From the NCBI GenBank assembly GCA_019084245.1, contig JAHRFE010000035.1:1-64000 (forward strand): DNA of 64,000 nucleotides, written 5' to 3'. The notes below the pieces were generated by a model, which saw only the letters and a program-made list of their open reading frames with translations, was not told where the DNA came from and did no database searches. Below, one piece after another: positions 34,798 to 45,321 of the stretch. Each line of letters begins with the position of its first letter. Positions within the stretch are counted from its first letter, which is position 1. Both the position numbers and the translations under genes were made by a program. Source of the DNA: Hoeflea sp. GTDB taxonomy: Bacteria; Pseudomonadota; Alphaproteobacteria; Rhizobiales; Rhizobiaceae.

Positions 34798-35895
34798 TTG
34801 GCAACCCCGATCATCGATGCGTCTCACATCATCAAGGATTACGGCCGGGTCCGCGCGCTGCACGGCGTCTCGCTTGAGGTGGGCGCCGGCGAGTTCGTCG
34901 CTCTCGTCGGTCCGTCCGGTTGCGGCAAGACAACGCTGCTGAAAATCCTGGCCGGATTCGAGGAAACGACCGAAGGGCGGCTCGACATCGAGGGCAAGGA
35001 CATGCGCGGCGTTCCGGCGGCAAGCCGCCCGACCCGCATGGTGTTCCAGAAGCTGGCGCTGTTCCCGCACAAGACCGTCGCCCAGAACATCGGCTTTGCC
35101 TTGAAGTTGCAGAAATTCGACAAGGCCGAGATCGACCGGCGGGTCGTGGCCATGCTCGAGCTGATGCACCTGAACCTCGACTATCTGGATCGCTTTCCGG
35201 CGCAGCTCTCCGGTGGAGAACAGCAGCGTGTCGCACTGGCGCGCGCGCTGGTTTCGCAGCCGGGCGTTCTTCTGCTCGACGAGCCGATGAGCGCACTTGA
35301 CGCGAAACTGAAGAAGTCGCTGCAGGCCGAACTCAAGAAACTGCACCGAGAACTCGGCACCAGCTTCGTTCTGGTGACCCATGATCTGGAGGAGGCGATG
35401 ATGCTGGCCGACAGGATCTGCGTGATGCGTGCCGGTCGTGTTGTCCAGATCGGCACCCCCACCCAAATTTATTACCGCCCGGCCAACATGTTTGTCGCCG
35501 GCTTCATCGGCGAGACCAACTTCCTGCCGGTCGACGTCTCCGGTTCGCAGGATGGTGGATTGATCGTGGGATCACCGCTTGTGACGGGCGAGCCGGCGGT
35601 CATGGAAGCCGGCAATGTCTCCGAGTTCCTGGGCGAGGGCAACAAGGCGCTGTTGATCCGTCCGGAATCCATCGGCTTCCTCAAGGGCGAGCCGAGCCCC
35701 GGCCAATGGATGCTGACCGGCGTGGTCGACGAGTACTTCATCAAGGGATCCTCGACGCAATACAGGATCCGCGTGGCTGGCCTCGAGGCTCCCGTGGTCA
35801 TGGATCTGCCCGGCTCGTTCGAACTGCCGGCCGAGGTCGGTGAAGAGGTTCGCATCGGATTTGAGCCGACACGCACCTTCTTGTTGTCGGAGTGA
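34798..35895 (+). CDS. Polyamine-type ABC transporter ATPase (PotA-like)
   Basis: This 365-residue ATPase has Walker A GPSGCGKTT, signature LSGGEQQRVALAR, Walker B VLLLDEPMSALD and the switch His (LVTHDLEEAM). A C-terminal TOBE domain (about 285-365, including IRPESIGFL) follows. The TTG start at 34798 has GAGGAAGG upstream. It powers the permease pair that follows. Confidence 0.88.
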   Translation: MATPIIDASHIIKDYGRVRALHGVSLEVGAGEFVALVGPSGCGKTTLLKILAGFEETTEGRLDIEGKDMRGVPAASRPTRMVFQKLALFPHKTVAQNIGFALKLQKFDKAEIDRRVVAMLELMHLNLDYLDRFPAQLSGGEQQRVALARALVSQPGVLLLDEPMSALDAKLKKSLQAELKKLHRELGTSFVLVTHDLEEAMMLADRICVMRAGRVVQIGTPTQIYYRPANMFVAGFIGETNFLPVDVSGSQDGGLIVGSPLVTGEPAVMEAGNVSEFLGEGNKALLIRPESIGFLKGEPSPGQWMLTGVVDEYFIKGSSTQYRIRVAGLEAPVVMDLPGSFELPAEVGEEVRIGFEPTRTFLLSE

Positions 35896-35897
35896 GC

Positions 35898-36776
35898 ATG
35901 AAAAGCCAGCCAAAGAGATGGAACGATCCGATCCTGGTGGCGGCCGTCGCGCCGCTGGCGATCGTCATGCTGGTCTTCTTCCTCATCCCGCTGGCGATGA
36001 CGGTTCTCCTGACGTTCCAGACGACGCAATACTACCGCTTGCACTGGACCTGGGATCTGAAGATCTGGACCGAGATCTTTTCCAAGCCGCACTACTGGAC
36101 GATCATGCTGCGCACCGTGGGAATGGCCGTGATCTGCGTGGTCATTTCGATATTAATCGCCTTTCCGACGGCCTATGCGCTGACGACACGGTTGAAGACC
36201 TACAGCGCGCAGATCCAGATCCTGATCATCTTTGCCTTCCTGACCGATGCGGTGCTGAAGACCTTCGGCTGGATTCTCGTTCTTGACAGGCAAGGCGTGG
36301 CCAACTGGCTTCTGTCCTATCTGGGGCTGGGTCCGGAGGCGATGGACATCCTCTTCACGCCGACCGGAACAATGATCGGCATGGTTTACAATCTCGCCGT
36401 CTACCCGATGTTCACAATCTATCTGTCGCTGGCGCGGATCGACCGGGATCTTGTGCTGGCCTCCTATGATGCGGGTGCGTCTCGCATCCGCACCTTCTTC
36501 GAGGTGACGCTGCCGCTGTCGCGGCCCGGACTCTATTCCGGCGCGGTGCTTGTCTTCGTCCTCAGTCTCGGCGCCTTCCTGGAGCCCAAAGTTCTGGGTG
36601 GCGGCACGTCGCCGCTTGCCTCGGAACTGATCCGGCAAAGCTTCGAGACGCGGGTCAACTGGCCGCTCGGCGCTGCGCTTACGATCGTGCTGATTGCCAT
36701 TGGAGCGCTGACGCTGGCGCTCGCCGCGGCCTTCGTGTTTCGCCGTAGCCCGGCGGCTGCAGGGGGGCAGGCATGA
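35898..36776 (+). CDS. Polyamine-type ABC permease (PotB-like)
   Basis: This 292-residue inner-membrane protein has six predicted helices and an EAA-type loop (LVLASYDAGASRIRTFFEV). I chose ATG 35898, with GGAG 5 bp upstream, over the overlapping GTG at 35892. The stop overlaps the next permease start (ATGA). It forms half of the channel. Confidence 0.86.
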   Translation: MKSQPKRWNDPILVAAVAPLAIVMLVFFLIPLAMTVLLTFQTTQYYRLHWTWDLKIWTEIFSKPHYWTIMLRTVGMAVICVVISILIAFPTAYALTTRLKTYSAQIQILIIFAFLTDAVLKTFGWILVLDRQGVANWLLSYLGLGPEAMDILFTPTGTMIGMVYNLAVYPMFTIYLSLARIDRDLVLASYDAGASRIRTFFEVTLPLSRPGLYSGAVLVFVLSLGAFLEPKVLGGGTSPLASELIRQSFETRVNWPLGAALTIVLIAIGALTLALAAAFVFRRSPAAAGGQA

Positions 36777-37609
36777 TGTCGCAACGCTTCAAGAATGCCC
36801 TTGTTGACACAGCGCTTGTCGGCAGCGTCGTGCTGCTGCTCCTGTTCTTCTATGCGCCAATCCTGACGCTTGTGGCCTTCTCGTTCACCTCGAGCCGCGT
36901 GTTGACATTCCCGATCGACGGGTTCTCGCTGCAATGGTACGGCGAGCTGATCCGCAAGCCGGACTTCTTCCCCGCCGTCATCAATTCCGCCACGGTGGCT
37001 GCGGTCGCGACGATCTTCGCCACAGTGCTCGGAACGGCCGGTGCGATCGCCTGGATCCGCTACCAGTTCCGCTTCCAGAACCTTTTCCGCGTCGTGACCT
37101 TCGCGCCGCTGCTTTTCCCGCAGCTTCTGCTGGGCGTAGTCATGCTGCTGTGGTTTTCGGTGCTGGGCAACTGGCTCAATTTCTCGACTGGCCTGGTGAC
37201 GGTGATCATCGGCCATGTGGTCTACATCACCCCCTTTGCCCTGGTGATCGTTGCCGTGCAGGTCTACGGCTTTGACGAAACGCTGGAAGATGCGGCGCGG
37301 GATGCGGGCGCCAGCCGGTGGGACGTCTTCCGCGAGGTGACGTTCCCGCTGTTGTGGCCCGGCATATTTTCCGCCGCCATCTTCGCCTTCCTGTTGTCAT
37401 GGGGCAATTTCTACGTCTCGTACTCGCTGTCCGGAACAGCCCGTACATTGCCGGTCTTTGTCTACAGCGGCATTGCTGTCGGCTCGTCTCCGATCTATCC
37501 GGCGCTTGCGACCCTGAATTTCGTTCCGGCGCTGCTGCTGGTCGGCCTGGCCGAGTTCATGCGTCGCCGTGCTCTCAAAAGGCAGAGTTCTGCTCAACCC
37601 ACCTCCTGA
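36773..37609 (+). CDS. Polyamine-type ABC permease (PotC-like)
   Basis: This 278-residue second permease has an N-terminal helix (LVGSVVLLLLFFYAPILTLV) and the EAA loop (LEDAARDAGASRWDVFREV). It overlaps the previous gene by 4 bp. The next gene, an alcohol dehydrogenase, starts 23 bp after its stop, which suggests that import and breakdown share one transcript. Confidence 0.86.
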   Translation: MMSQRFKNALVDTALVGSVVLLLLFFYAPILTLVAFSFTSSRVLTFPIDGFSLQWYGELIRKPDFFPAVINSATVAAVATIFATVLGTAGAIAWIRYQFRFQNLFRVVTFAPLLFPQLLLGVVMLLWFSVLGNWLNFSTGLVTVIIGHVVYITPFALVIVAVQVYGFDETLEDAARDAGASRWDVFREVTFPLLWPGIFSAAIFAFLLSWGNFYVSYSLSGTARTLPVFVYSGIAVGSSPIYPALATLNFVPALLLVGLAEFMRRRALKRQSSAQPTS

Positions 37610-37632
37610 AGTTTCGCAACAAGGCAACCCTC

Positions 37633-38799
37633 ATGTCCTTCGATACCAAAGCTGTATCCAGCAACTGGAGCTTCCCAACCGCGGTGCGTTTCGGAAATGG
37701 CCGGATTTCTGAACTTCATGCCATCGCCCGGGAACTCGGCTCCAGCCGGCCGCTGGTCGTGACCGACACCGGGTTGAAGGATCTTTACCCGGTGCAGCGC
37801 GCACTGGAGGCGCTGCGTGCAGGAGGGTTCGAGGCCGCCCTGTTCCACAGCGTCAAGCCGAACCCGACCGGAACCAATGTCGCGGACGGCGTTGATGTTC
37901 TCCGTTCGGGCGGGCACGATCTCGTTGTCGCTGTCGGCGGCGGCAGCGCGCTCGATGCGGCCAAGGCGATTGCCTTGATGGCAAGCCAGACCATCCCGAT
38001 GTGGGACCTGGAAGATATTGGCGACAACTGGAAGCGCGCGGACACCTCCCGCCTTGTTCCCGTGATCGCCGTTCCCACAACCGCCGGCACCGGCTCCGAA
38101 CTCGGCCGGTCCTCGGTGATCACTCATGAGGCGGAGAAGCGCAAGGTCATCGTCTTCCATCCGAGGATGATGCCGAATGTGGTGGTGATGGATCCTGAAC
38201 TGACAACCGGGCTGCCCGCGCATATTACCGCTGCCACCGGCATGGACGCGTTGTCCCATGCGCTGGAGGCCTATTGCGCACCTTCTTTTCATCCGATGGC
38301 GGAAGGCGTCGCTCTCAATGCGGTGAGGCTCATCAAACAGTGGTTGCCCGTTGCGACGCTGGAAGGCAGCAATCTGGAAGCGCGCGGCCAGATGCTGGTT
38401 GCCTCCGGCATGGGATGCGTCGCGCTGCAGAAGGGGCTCGGCGCAATGCACGCGCTCGCCCATCCGCTGGGCGCTCTCCATGACGCCCATCACGGGCTGC
38501 TCAATGCCGTGCTGATGCCCTATGTGCTTGAATTCAATGCGCCGGCAATCACGGATAAATTGAATTTCCTCGGGCGCTTTCTCGACTTGCCGAGCCCGAC
38601 CGCGGCCGGCGTGATCGACTGGATCTTCGAATTGCGCGAAACACTGGATATGCCGCACACTCTGTCCCAAATGGGAGTGCAAAATATCGACTTCGAGAAG
38701 GTCGCGAGTATGGGGGCAGTTGATCCGTGCGCCGGAGGAAACCCGGTGCCGCTCGACCAGGCAGCGTTGAGGGCGATTCTGATGGCTGCGAAAGGCTGA
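37633..38799 (+). CDS. Iron-containing alcohol dehydrogenase
   Basis: This 388-residue protein has the NAD-binding motif VVAVGGGSALDAAKAIAL and the metal-binding region TGMDALSHALEAY followed by HALAHPLGALHDAHHG, with three conserved His. It oxidises an alcohol or reduces an aldehyde. In an operon with a gamma-glutamyl ligase, an amine importer and an amidase, it could act on a gamma-glutamyl amino alcohol or its aldehyde, as in ethanolamine- or isopropylamine-type routes. The substrate is an inference. The start ATG 37633 has AAGG about 11 bp upstream. Confidence 0.88.
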   Translation: MSFDTKAVSSNWSFPTAVRFGNGRISELHAIARELGSSRPLVVTDTGLKDLYPVQRALEALRAGGFEAALFHSVKPNPTGTNVADGVDVLRSGGHDLVVAVGGGSALDAAKAIALMASQTIPMWDLEDIGDNWKRADTSRLVPVIAVPTTAGTGSELGRSSVITHEAEKRKVIVFHPRMMPNVVVMDPELTTGLPAHITAATGMDALSHALEAYCAPSFHPMAEGVALNAVRLIKQWLPVATLEGSNLEARGQMLVASGMGCVALQKGLGAMHALAHPLGALHDAHHGLLNAVLMPYVLEFNAPAITDKLNFLGRFLDLPSPTAAGVIDWIFELRETLDMPHTLSQMGVQNIDFEKVASMGAVDPCAGGNPVPLDQAALRAILMAAKG

Positions 38800-38881
38800 A
38801 AGGCCGGGACGTGCGCTTATCAGGCAAGGTGTTTCTCAGCCTTAGAAAAATTTTGCATTATCACCGTCCGAGGGGACAATA

Positions 38882-39649
38882 ATGATCCGGATATCCGCCT
38901 TGCAGATGCAGACCGCAGGCCCAGACACGGCAGCCAATCTCACACGCATCGAGAAGGCCGCGCGCCAGGCCGAAGAAGTGGGAGCGACGCTTCTGGTGAC
39001 GCCCGAACTTGGCGTGACCAGCTATGGCGGCGGCGGTGCAATTCTCGATTTGGCCGAGCCTGCCGACGGACCGATCGTCAACAGGCTAAGCGAAATTGCT
39101 CGTCAAACCGGGGTAGCTGTCGTGGCCGGATTTGCTGAGAAGGCGGACAGGACGGTCTTTAATTCAGCCGTCTATACGGATGGCATGGGCACGCCGTCGG
39201 TCTATCGCAAATCTCATCTTTATGGCGACTATGAGCGCGACCTATTCACGCCCGCAACGCCCGGGACCTGCCTGTTCAGCCATCACGGCATGACGTTCGG
39301 TATGCTGATTTGTTACGATGTAGAGTTTCCGGAAAATGTGCGGCGTCTGGCGCTGGCCGGCGCCGACGTGATCCTGGTGCCCACTGCGACACCGCAAGGG
39401 GATTCGGGAACATTCATTGCCGAAAAAATGATCCCGGTGCGCGCCTTCGAGAACCAGATTTTTATTGCCTATGTCAACAACAGCGGCGGCGACGGCGCAT
39501 TTAACTACGCCGGCCGGTCAATCATCGCCGCTCCGGACGGCTCAGCGCTGGCGTCAGCGGGCCTGTCCGAGGCGTTCCTGACAGCGGAAATTACGCCAGC
39601 GCTTTACGCCCTTTCCCGCAGCGAAAACACTTATCTCAAGGATCTGTAG
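38882..39649 (+). CDS. Nitrilase-superfamily carbon-nitrogen hydrolase
   Basis: This 255-residue amidase has the catalytic triad Glu42 (VTPELGV), Lys110 (VYRKSHL) and Cys144 (ICYDVEFPE). It could release glutamate or ammonia from a gamma-glutamyl product or other amide. It ends the operon; a strong terminator follows 4 bp after the stop. The upstream gap of 82 bp is longer than others in the operon, so it may also have its own promoter. Confidence 0.88.
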   Translation: MIRISALQMQTAGPDTAANLTRIEKAARQAEEVGATLLVTPELGVTSYGGGGAILDLAEPADGPIVNRLSEIARQTGVAVVAGFAEKADRTVFNSAVYTDGMGTPSVYRKSHLYGDYERDLFTPATPGTCLFSHHGMTFGMLICYDVEFPENVRRLALAGADVILVPTATPQGDSGTFIAEKMIPVRAFENQIFIAYVNNSGGDGAFNYAGRSIIAAPDGSALASAGLSEAFLTAEITPALYALSRSENTYLKDL

Positions 39650-39653
39650 GCAA

Positions 39654-39685
39654 ACGACACAAAACCGCTTCAGGTTTTGTGTCGT
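39654..39685 (+). terminator. Strong terminator after the amine operon
   Basis: ACGACACAAAACC (39654-39666) and GGTTTTGTGTCGT (39673-39685) form a perfect 13-bp stem with a 6-base loop, directly after the amidase stop. The stem carries A and T tracts instead of a separate U tail. Confidence 0.7.
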
Positions 39686-39695
39686 CCATCCGCCA

Positions 39696-39812
39696 GGGTC
39701 TGTTGACATTTAGGATTCCCATTTGGGCTGAGTTCTGATGCAAAGGAGCAAACGGAGGAGAGCAGCCTTGACCCGACGTGTCCTGACCGATGCCCATTGG
39801 GTGATCATCGAT
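39696..39812 (+). mobile_element. Left-end remnant of an IS5-family insertion sequence
   Basis: GGGTCTGTTGACATT at 39696 looks like an IS5-group terminal repeat. A GGAGGAG site (39754-39760) and a TTG at 39768 then start TRRVLTDAHWVII, the usual N-terminus of an IS5-type transposase. Homology stops at about 39812, in the 3' end of oxyR. The rest of the element is absent. Confidence 0.55.
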
Positions 39813-40707
39813 GGCCATGGTTTCCCGCCGAGCCGCGGACAACGCCGGATATCTCTGTGAGCTGTTTGGACAACGGGCTGGTCTTGCGCCAGATCATGCC
39901 GATGGTTCGCGCCGGCTCGGGTGCGGCAAAGCGGGAAATGGAGACCGGTGCAGCGCGCGTTTCGACCGCGATCGCCATTTCCGGGATCAAGGTAACACCC
40001 AATCCGGCGCCGACCATCTGGACAAGAGTGGCCAGCGAGCTCGCATCCAGGATTTCGCGTGGACGGGTGGACTGGATGTTGCAGAACGACAAGGCCTGAT
40101 CACGAAAGCAGTGGCCTTCTTCCAGCAGGAGCAGCTTCATTTCGCGCAGATCCTCGTGATCAGGCACTGGTTTGCCTGCGTCTCTTTCCGGTCTGACCAG
40201 AACGAAGTTCTCATCAAACAACGCAATCTCGGTGAGCGATGGTTCGGACACCGGAAGCGCCACGATGGCTGCGTCAAGCCGTCCCTCGGACAGTTCCTCG
40301 ACCAATGTCGGAGTCATGGTTTCACGCACCTGGATATCGATGTCGGAATTCATCCGGGTCAGATTGCTGATGATCGCCGGAAGAAGATAAGGCGCAATTG
40401 TCGGAATGATGCCGATGCGAAGCCGGCCGACCAGGCGGTCCGTGGATGCGCGCGCTAGTTCGCCAAGTTCCTCGACGGACTGGAGGATCGGGCGCACGCG
40501 AGAAGCGAACTCCTCTCCAAAATTGGTCAGCCTTACCTGTCGGCGGCCGCGCTCAAACAGATCCGTCCCGAGCGATTTCTCCAGTTCCATGATCTGCACC
40601 GACAAAGCGGGTTGGGAGATAGCGCAGGCGCTGGCGGCACGGCCGAAGTGGCCGTGCTGAGCAAGGGCTTCGAAGTAGCGAAGCTGTTTGAGTGTCATGT
40701 TTCTCAT
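39805..40707 (-). CDS. oxyR: OxyR-type LysR peroxide sensor
   Basis: This 300-residue LysR regulator has an N-terminal HTH (FGRAASACAISQPALSVQIM) and both redox Cys residues, Cys200 and Cys209 (EEGHCFRDQALSFC), at the OxyR spacing. It is divergent from katG with 247 bp between the starts, the usual OxyR-KatG arrangement in rhizobia. The last residues (after about VVRG) and the stop codon come from the IS5 remnant, so its natural C-terminus may have been replaced by a few residues. The core is complete and should function. Confidence 0.92.
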   Translation of the reverse strand: MRNMTLKQLRYFEALAQHGHFGRAASACAISQPALSVQIMELEKSLGTDLFERGRRQVRLTNFGEEFASRVRPILQSVEELGELARASTDRLVGRLRIGIIPTIAPYLLPAIISNLTRMNSDIDIQVRETMTPTLVEELSEGRLDAAIVALPVSEPSLTEIALFDENFVLVRPERDAGKPVPDHEDLREMKLLLLEEGHCFRDQALSFCNIQSTRPREILDASSLATLVQMVGAGLGVTLIPEMAIAVETRAAPVSISRFAAPEPARTIGMIWRKTSPLSKQLTEISGVVRGSAGNHGHR

Positions 40708-40927
40708 AAGACCAGATTATCAATCTGATCAATAAAAACAACTTAAACCAATGACACAGGTTTGTTATGGTGCTTGCCTATAGGGGAGATCATCCAGTTT
40801 CACCGCGTCGCTTCCGCACGGACAGCGACGCGCAACTTGGTTTTCAGAACCGGCCGGGACAGGCTTTGGCCTGCCGGGGGCCGGTTTTGTCCCGGATGAA
40901 TAAATGGCTTTGGCCATGAGAACATGA

Positions 40928-43165
<2,238 letters not shown>

Positions 43166-43199
43166 TCTGGACTGGCACTGATAGAAGCTCACAAAACTC

Positions 43200-43229
43200 T
43201 CGGGCGCGGGTGGTCCCACTCGCGCCCGA
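43200..43229. terminator. Terminator between katG and glycosyltransferase
   Basis: TCGGGCGCG (43200-43208) and CGCGCCCGA (43221-43229) pair over 9 bp, and the inner bases extend the stem (with one G-U) to about 13 bp. It serves convergent genes. Confidence 0.7.
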
Positions 43230-43256
43230 AACTTGTCCAGCACTTGAAATGACCGG

Positions 43257-44474
43257 TTACTGGCTCGCGCTATCAGCCGCGACCGCTTCATGCAGATTGC
43301 GCAGGAGATCCGGATTGGCGGACTGGATCCGGCTCCAGTTCGGGATGAACGGCGTTTCCATCGGATTTTCCAGGAATATCTGGCCGGCGATGACGATGTT
43401 TGCTGCGAACAGTTCCACCGCCTCTTCTTCCTGGTGGCGGTCGGTGTGGAGCCCGTTCATCAAGGCGTCGTTGTGATACATCTCAATGAGATCGAGCGCT
43501 GTGCGATAGTAGGTGGCCTTGATTGTCCGGAAGGTTTCCTGATTGAAGACCACCCCGTCTGTCGCCAGCTTGCGGAACAGGGCCTTGGAGATGTCGACCG
43601 ACATGCGCGACAGGCCCTGGGTCGCATCGGACTTTGAAAGCTCTTGATGCTTGTGGTCATAGGCGTCGGAGATATCCACCTGGCAGACTGAGCGGTTTGA
43701 CAGGTTGCGCCAGACTTCTGACAGTACCCCGATCTCCAAGCCCCAGTCCGATGGGATTCGCATGTCGGGCAGCATGCTGACCCGCATGGCGAATTCGCCC
43801 GCCAGCGGATAGCGGAAACCCTTGAGATACTCGATGTAATCGAGATGACCGCATACTTTCTGGATGGACAGAAGCAACGGGGAGACAAGCAGCCTGGAGA
43901 CACGCCCGTTCAGTTTCCCGTCGGCTATGCGTGGATAGTAGCCCTTGCAGAACTGGTAGGGGAACGCCGGGTTTGTGACCGGGTAGACCAGGCGCGCCAG
44001 CATCTCGCGCGAATAGGTGGTGATGTCGCAATCGTGCAGCGCCACAACATCGGAGTTCTGGGACGCGAGCGCGTAACCGATGCAGTACCAGACATTGCGG
44101 CCCTTGCCGGGCTCCGCTGGTGCAAGTCCGGCCTCGGCGAGGCTGGTGTGGATCGCCTGCAGCCTCGGGCCATCATTCCAGAGAATATCGTGTTTTTGCG
44201 GAAGGCGCGAAAAATACGCCTTGGCAAAGCGATACTGGTCCTCATTCGCCTGATCAAGCCCAATGATGATGTGGTTGATATAGGTCGCGCCGCTCAATTC
44301 ATCGAGAATGTTGGAAAGCGCGTCGCGCCCCAGTTCGGAAAACAGCGAGGGCAGGATCAGGGTGATCTTGCGGGTGGCGGCAAACTGCCGAAGCTGTCCT
44401 TCCATTACCTCCAAGGGCATTCGCGAGAGATTGTGGAGAGTCGCCACGCTGCCATTCTGATGAAAATCAGCCAA
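43257..44474 (-). CDS. Glucosyl-3-phosphoglycerate synthase-like glycosyltransferase (GT81)
   Basis: This 405-residue glycosyltransferase has the DxD-like motif ALHDCDITTYSREMLARL and conserved stretches such as FRYPLAGEFAMRVSMLPD and IPSDWGLEIGVLSE of the GT81 family. It would join a nucleotide-glucose to 3-phosphoglycerate, the first step to glucosylglycerate. I chose TTG 44474 (start ADFHQNG...), which overlaps the phosphatase stop by 8 bp and has GGAG about 7 bp upstream. Longer frames read through the phosphatase gene. The mannosyl version of the reaction is possible. Confidence 0.82.
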   Translation of the reverse strand: MADFHQNGSVATLHNLSRMPLEVMEGQLRQFAATRKITLILPSLFSELGRDALSNILDELSGATYINHIIIGLDQANEDQYRFAKAYFSRLPQKHDILWNDGPRLQAIHTSLAEAGLAPAEPGKGRNVWYCIGYALASQNSDVVALHDCDITTYSREMLARLVYPVTNPAFPYQFCKGYYPRIADGKLNGRVSRLLVSPLLLSIQKVCGHLDYIEYLKGFRYPLAGEFAMRVSMLPDMRIPSDWGLEIGVLSEVWRNLSNRSVCQVDISDAYDHKHQELSKSDATQGLSRMSVDISKALFRKLATDGVVFNQETFRTIKATYYRTALDLIEMYHNDALMNGLHTDRHQEEEAVELFAANIVIAGQIFLENPMETPFIPNWSRIQSANPDLLRNLHEAVAADSASQ

Positions 44475-45321
44475 ACTCTTTCTCCTGGATACCTTGCCAC
44501 TGGTCCAGCAGCGATGTGATGACCTGGTTCCAGCCTTCGGGACCAGAAGATGGGGCCCGGATGACCCGGCCGGTTGCTTCGCCGTCAAGTCGCGGAATGC
44601 CGCCATGGGCGGGGTTGGGGATGATGATGCCCAGCCTGGCCGCTTCAATCATCGCCACATCATTTTCGGCGTCGCCAAGCGCCACGGTGAAGGGCTCCGC
44701 ACCGGCTGTGGAGTAGCGCTTTGCAATTTCCACCAGACGCTCTGCCTTGTTGCCTCCGAATGACAGTGTCATGAAACGTCCGCCCTGAAGGACGGTCAGG
44801 CCCTCGGCCTTGATAGAAGTGACAAATTCTCCCCGGCTTGCCTCGTTTCCGAGCCACAGTCCGGGCTCTGAGAACCGGCGTTGCTTGGCTCTTGACGCCT
44901 CAGCCAGCGACAGGCCGGTCCGTACGGACACCTCCTCGGCGCTCCAGTCCGAAAATCCCTGATACTGGCGGCGCAACCTGGGAGGTAGCCTGTCGAGGAT
45001 TTGCTGGATGCGTTGATATCCCTCCCCGGACCCTTGATCGTCACTGCCGGCTTCAAGGATGCCGGATCCATTCTCAACAATGGCTTCGCAGTGAGAAAAC
45101 CCCAGCTCCGCCCGCAGCGGAATGATCTCCGCCGCGGTCTTGCTGGACGCCAGGATCAAGGGGATTTTCGACTGCTTCAGACGGCTGAGGGCCGGAAGCG
45201 CCTCGGCATAGGAATAGGTTTCGTGATCGAGAATCGTGCCGTCGAGATCGGTGAAGATGATCAGGTTCTCTTTGGCGGGAGCGGTCACACTCGCATCGCT
45301 CAGTTGGTGATCCAGCGGCAC
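44467..45321 (-). CDS. Glucosyl/mannosyl-3-phosphoglycerate phosphatase (HAD-IIB)
   Basis: This protein of up to 284 residues has HAD motif I (FTDLDGTILD), motif II (ILASSKTAAE) and the C-terminal GDAENDVAMIEAA. It should remove the phosphate from glucosyl-3-phosphoglycerate made by the next gene. It overlaps the upstream phosphorylase by 22 bp if the GTG at 45321 is used. A GTG at 45288, after that gene's stop, is an alternative start, and neither has a strong ribosome site. Confidence 0.82.
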   Translation of the reverse strand: MPLDHQLSDASVTAPAKENLIIFTDLDGTILDHETYSYAEALPALSRLKQSKIPLILASSKTAAEIIPLRAELGFSHCEAIVENGSGILEAGSDDQGSGEGYQRIQQILDRLPPRLRRQYQGFSDWSAEEVSVRTGLSLAEASRAKQRRFSEPGLWLGNEASRGEFVTSIKAEGLTVLQGGRFMTLSFGGNKAERLVEIAKRYSTAGAEPFTVALGDAENDVAMIEAARLGIIIPNPAHGGIPRLDGEATGRVIRAPSSGPEGWNQVITSLLDQWQGIQEKEFG

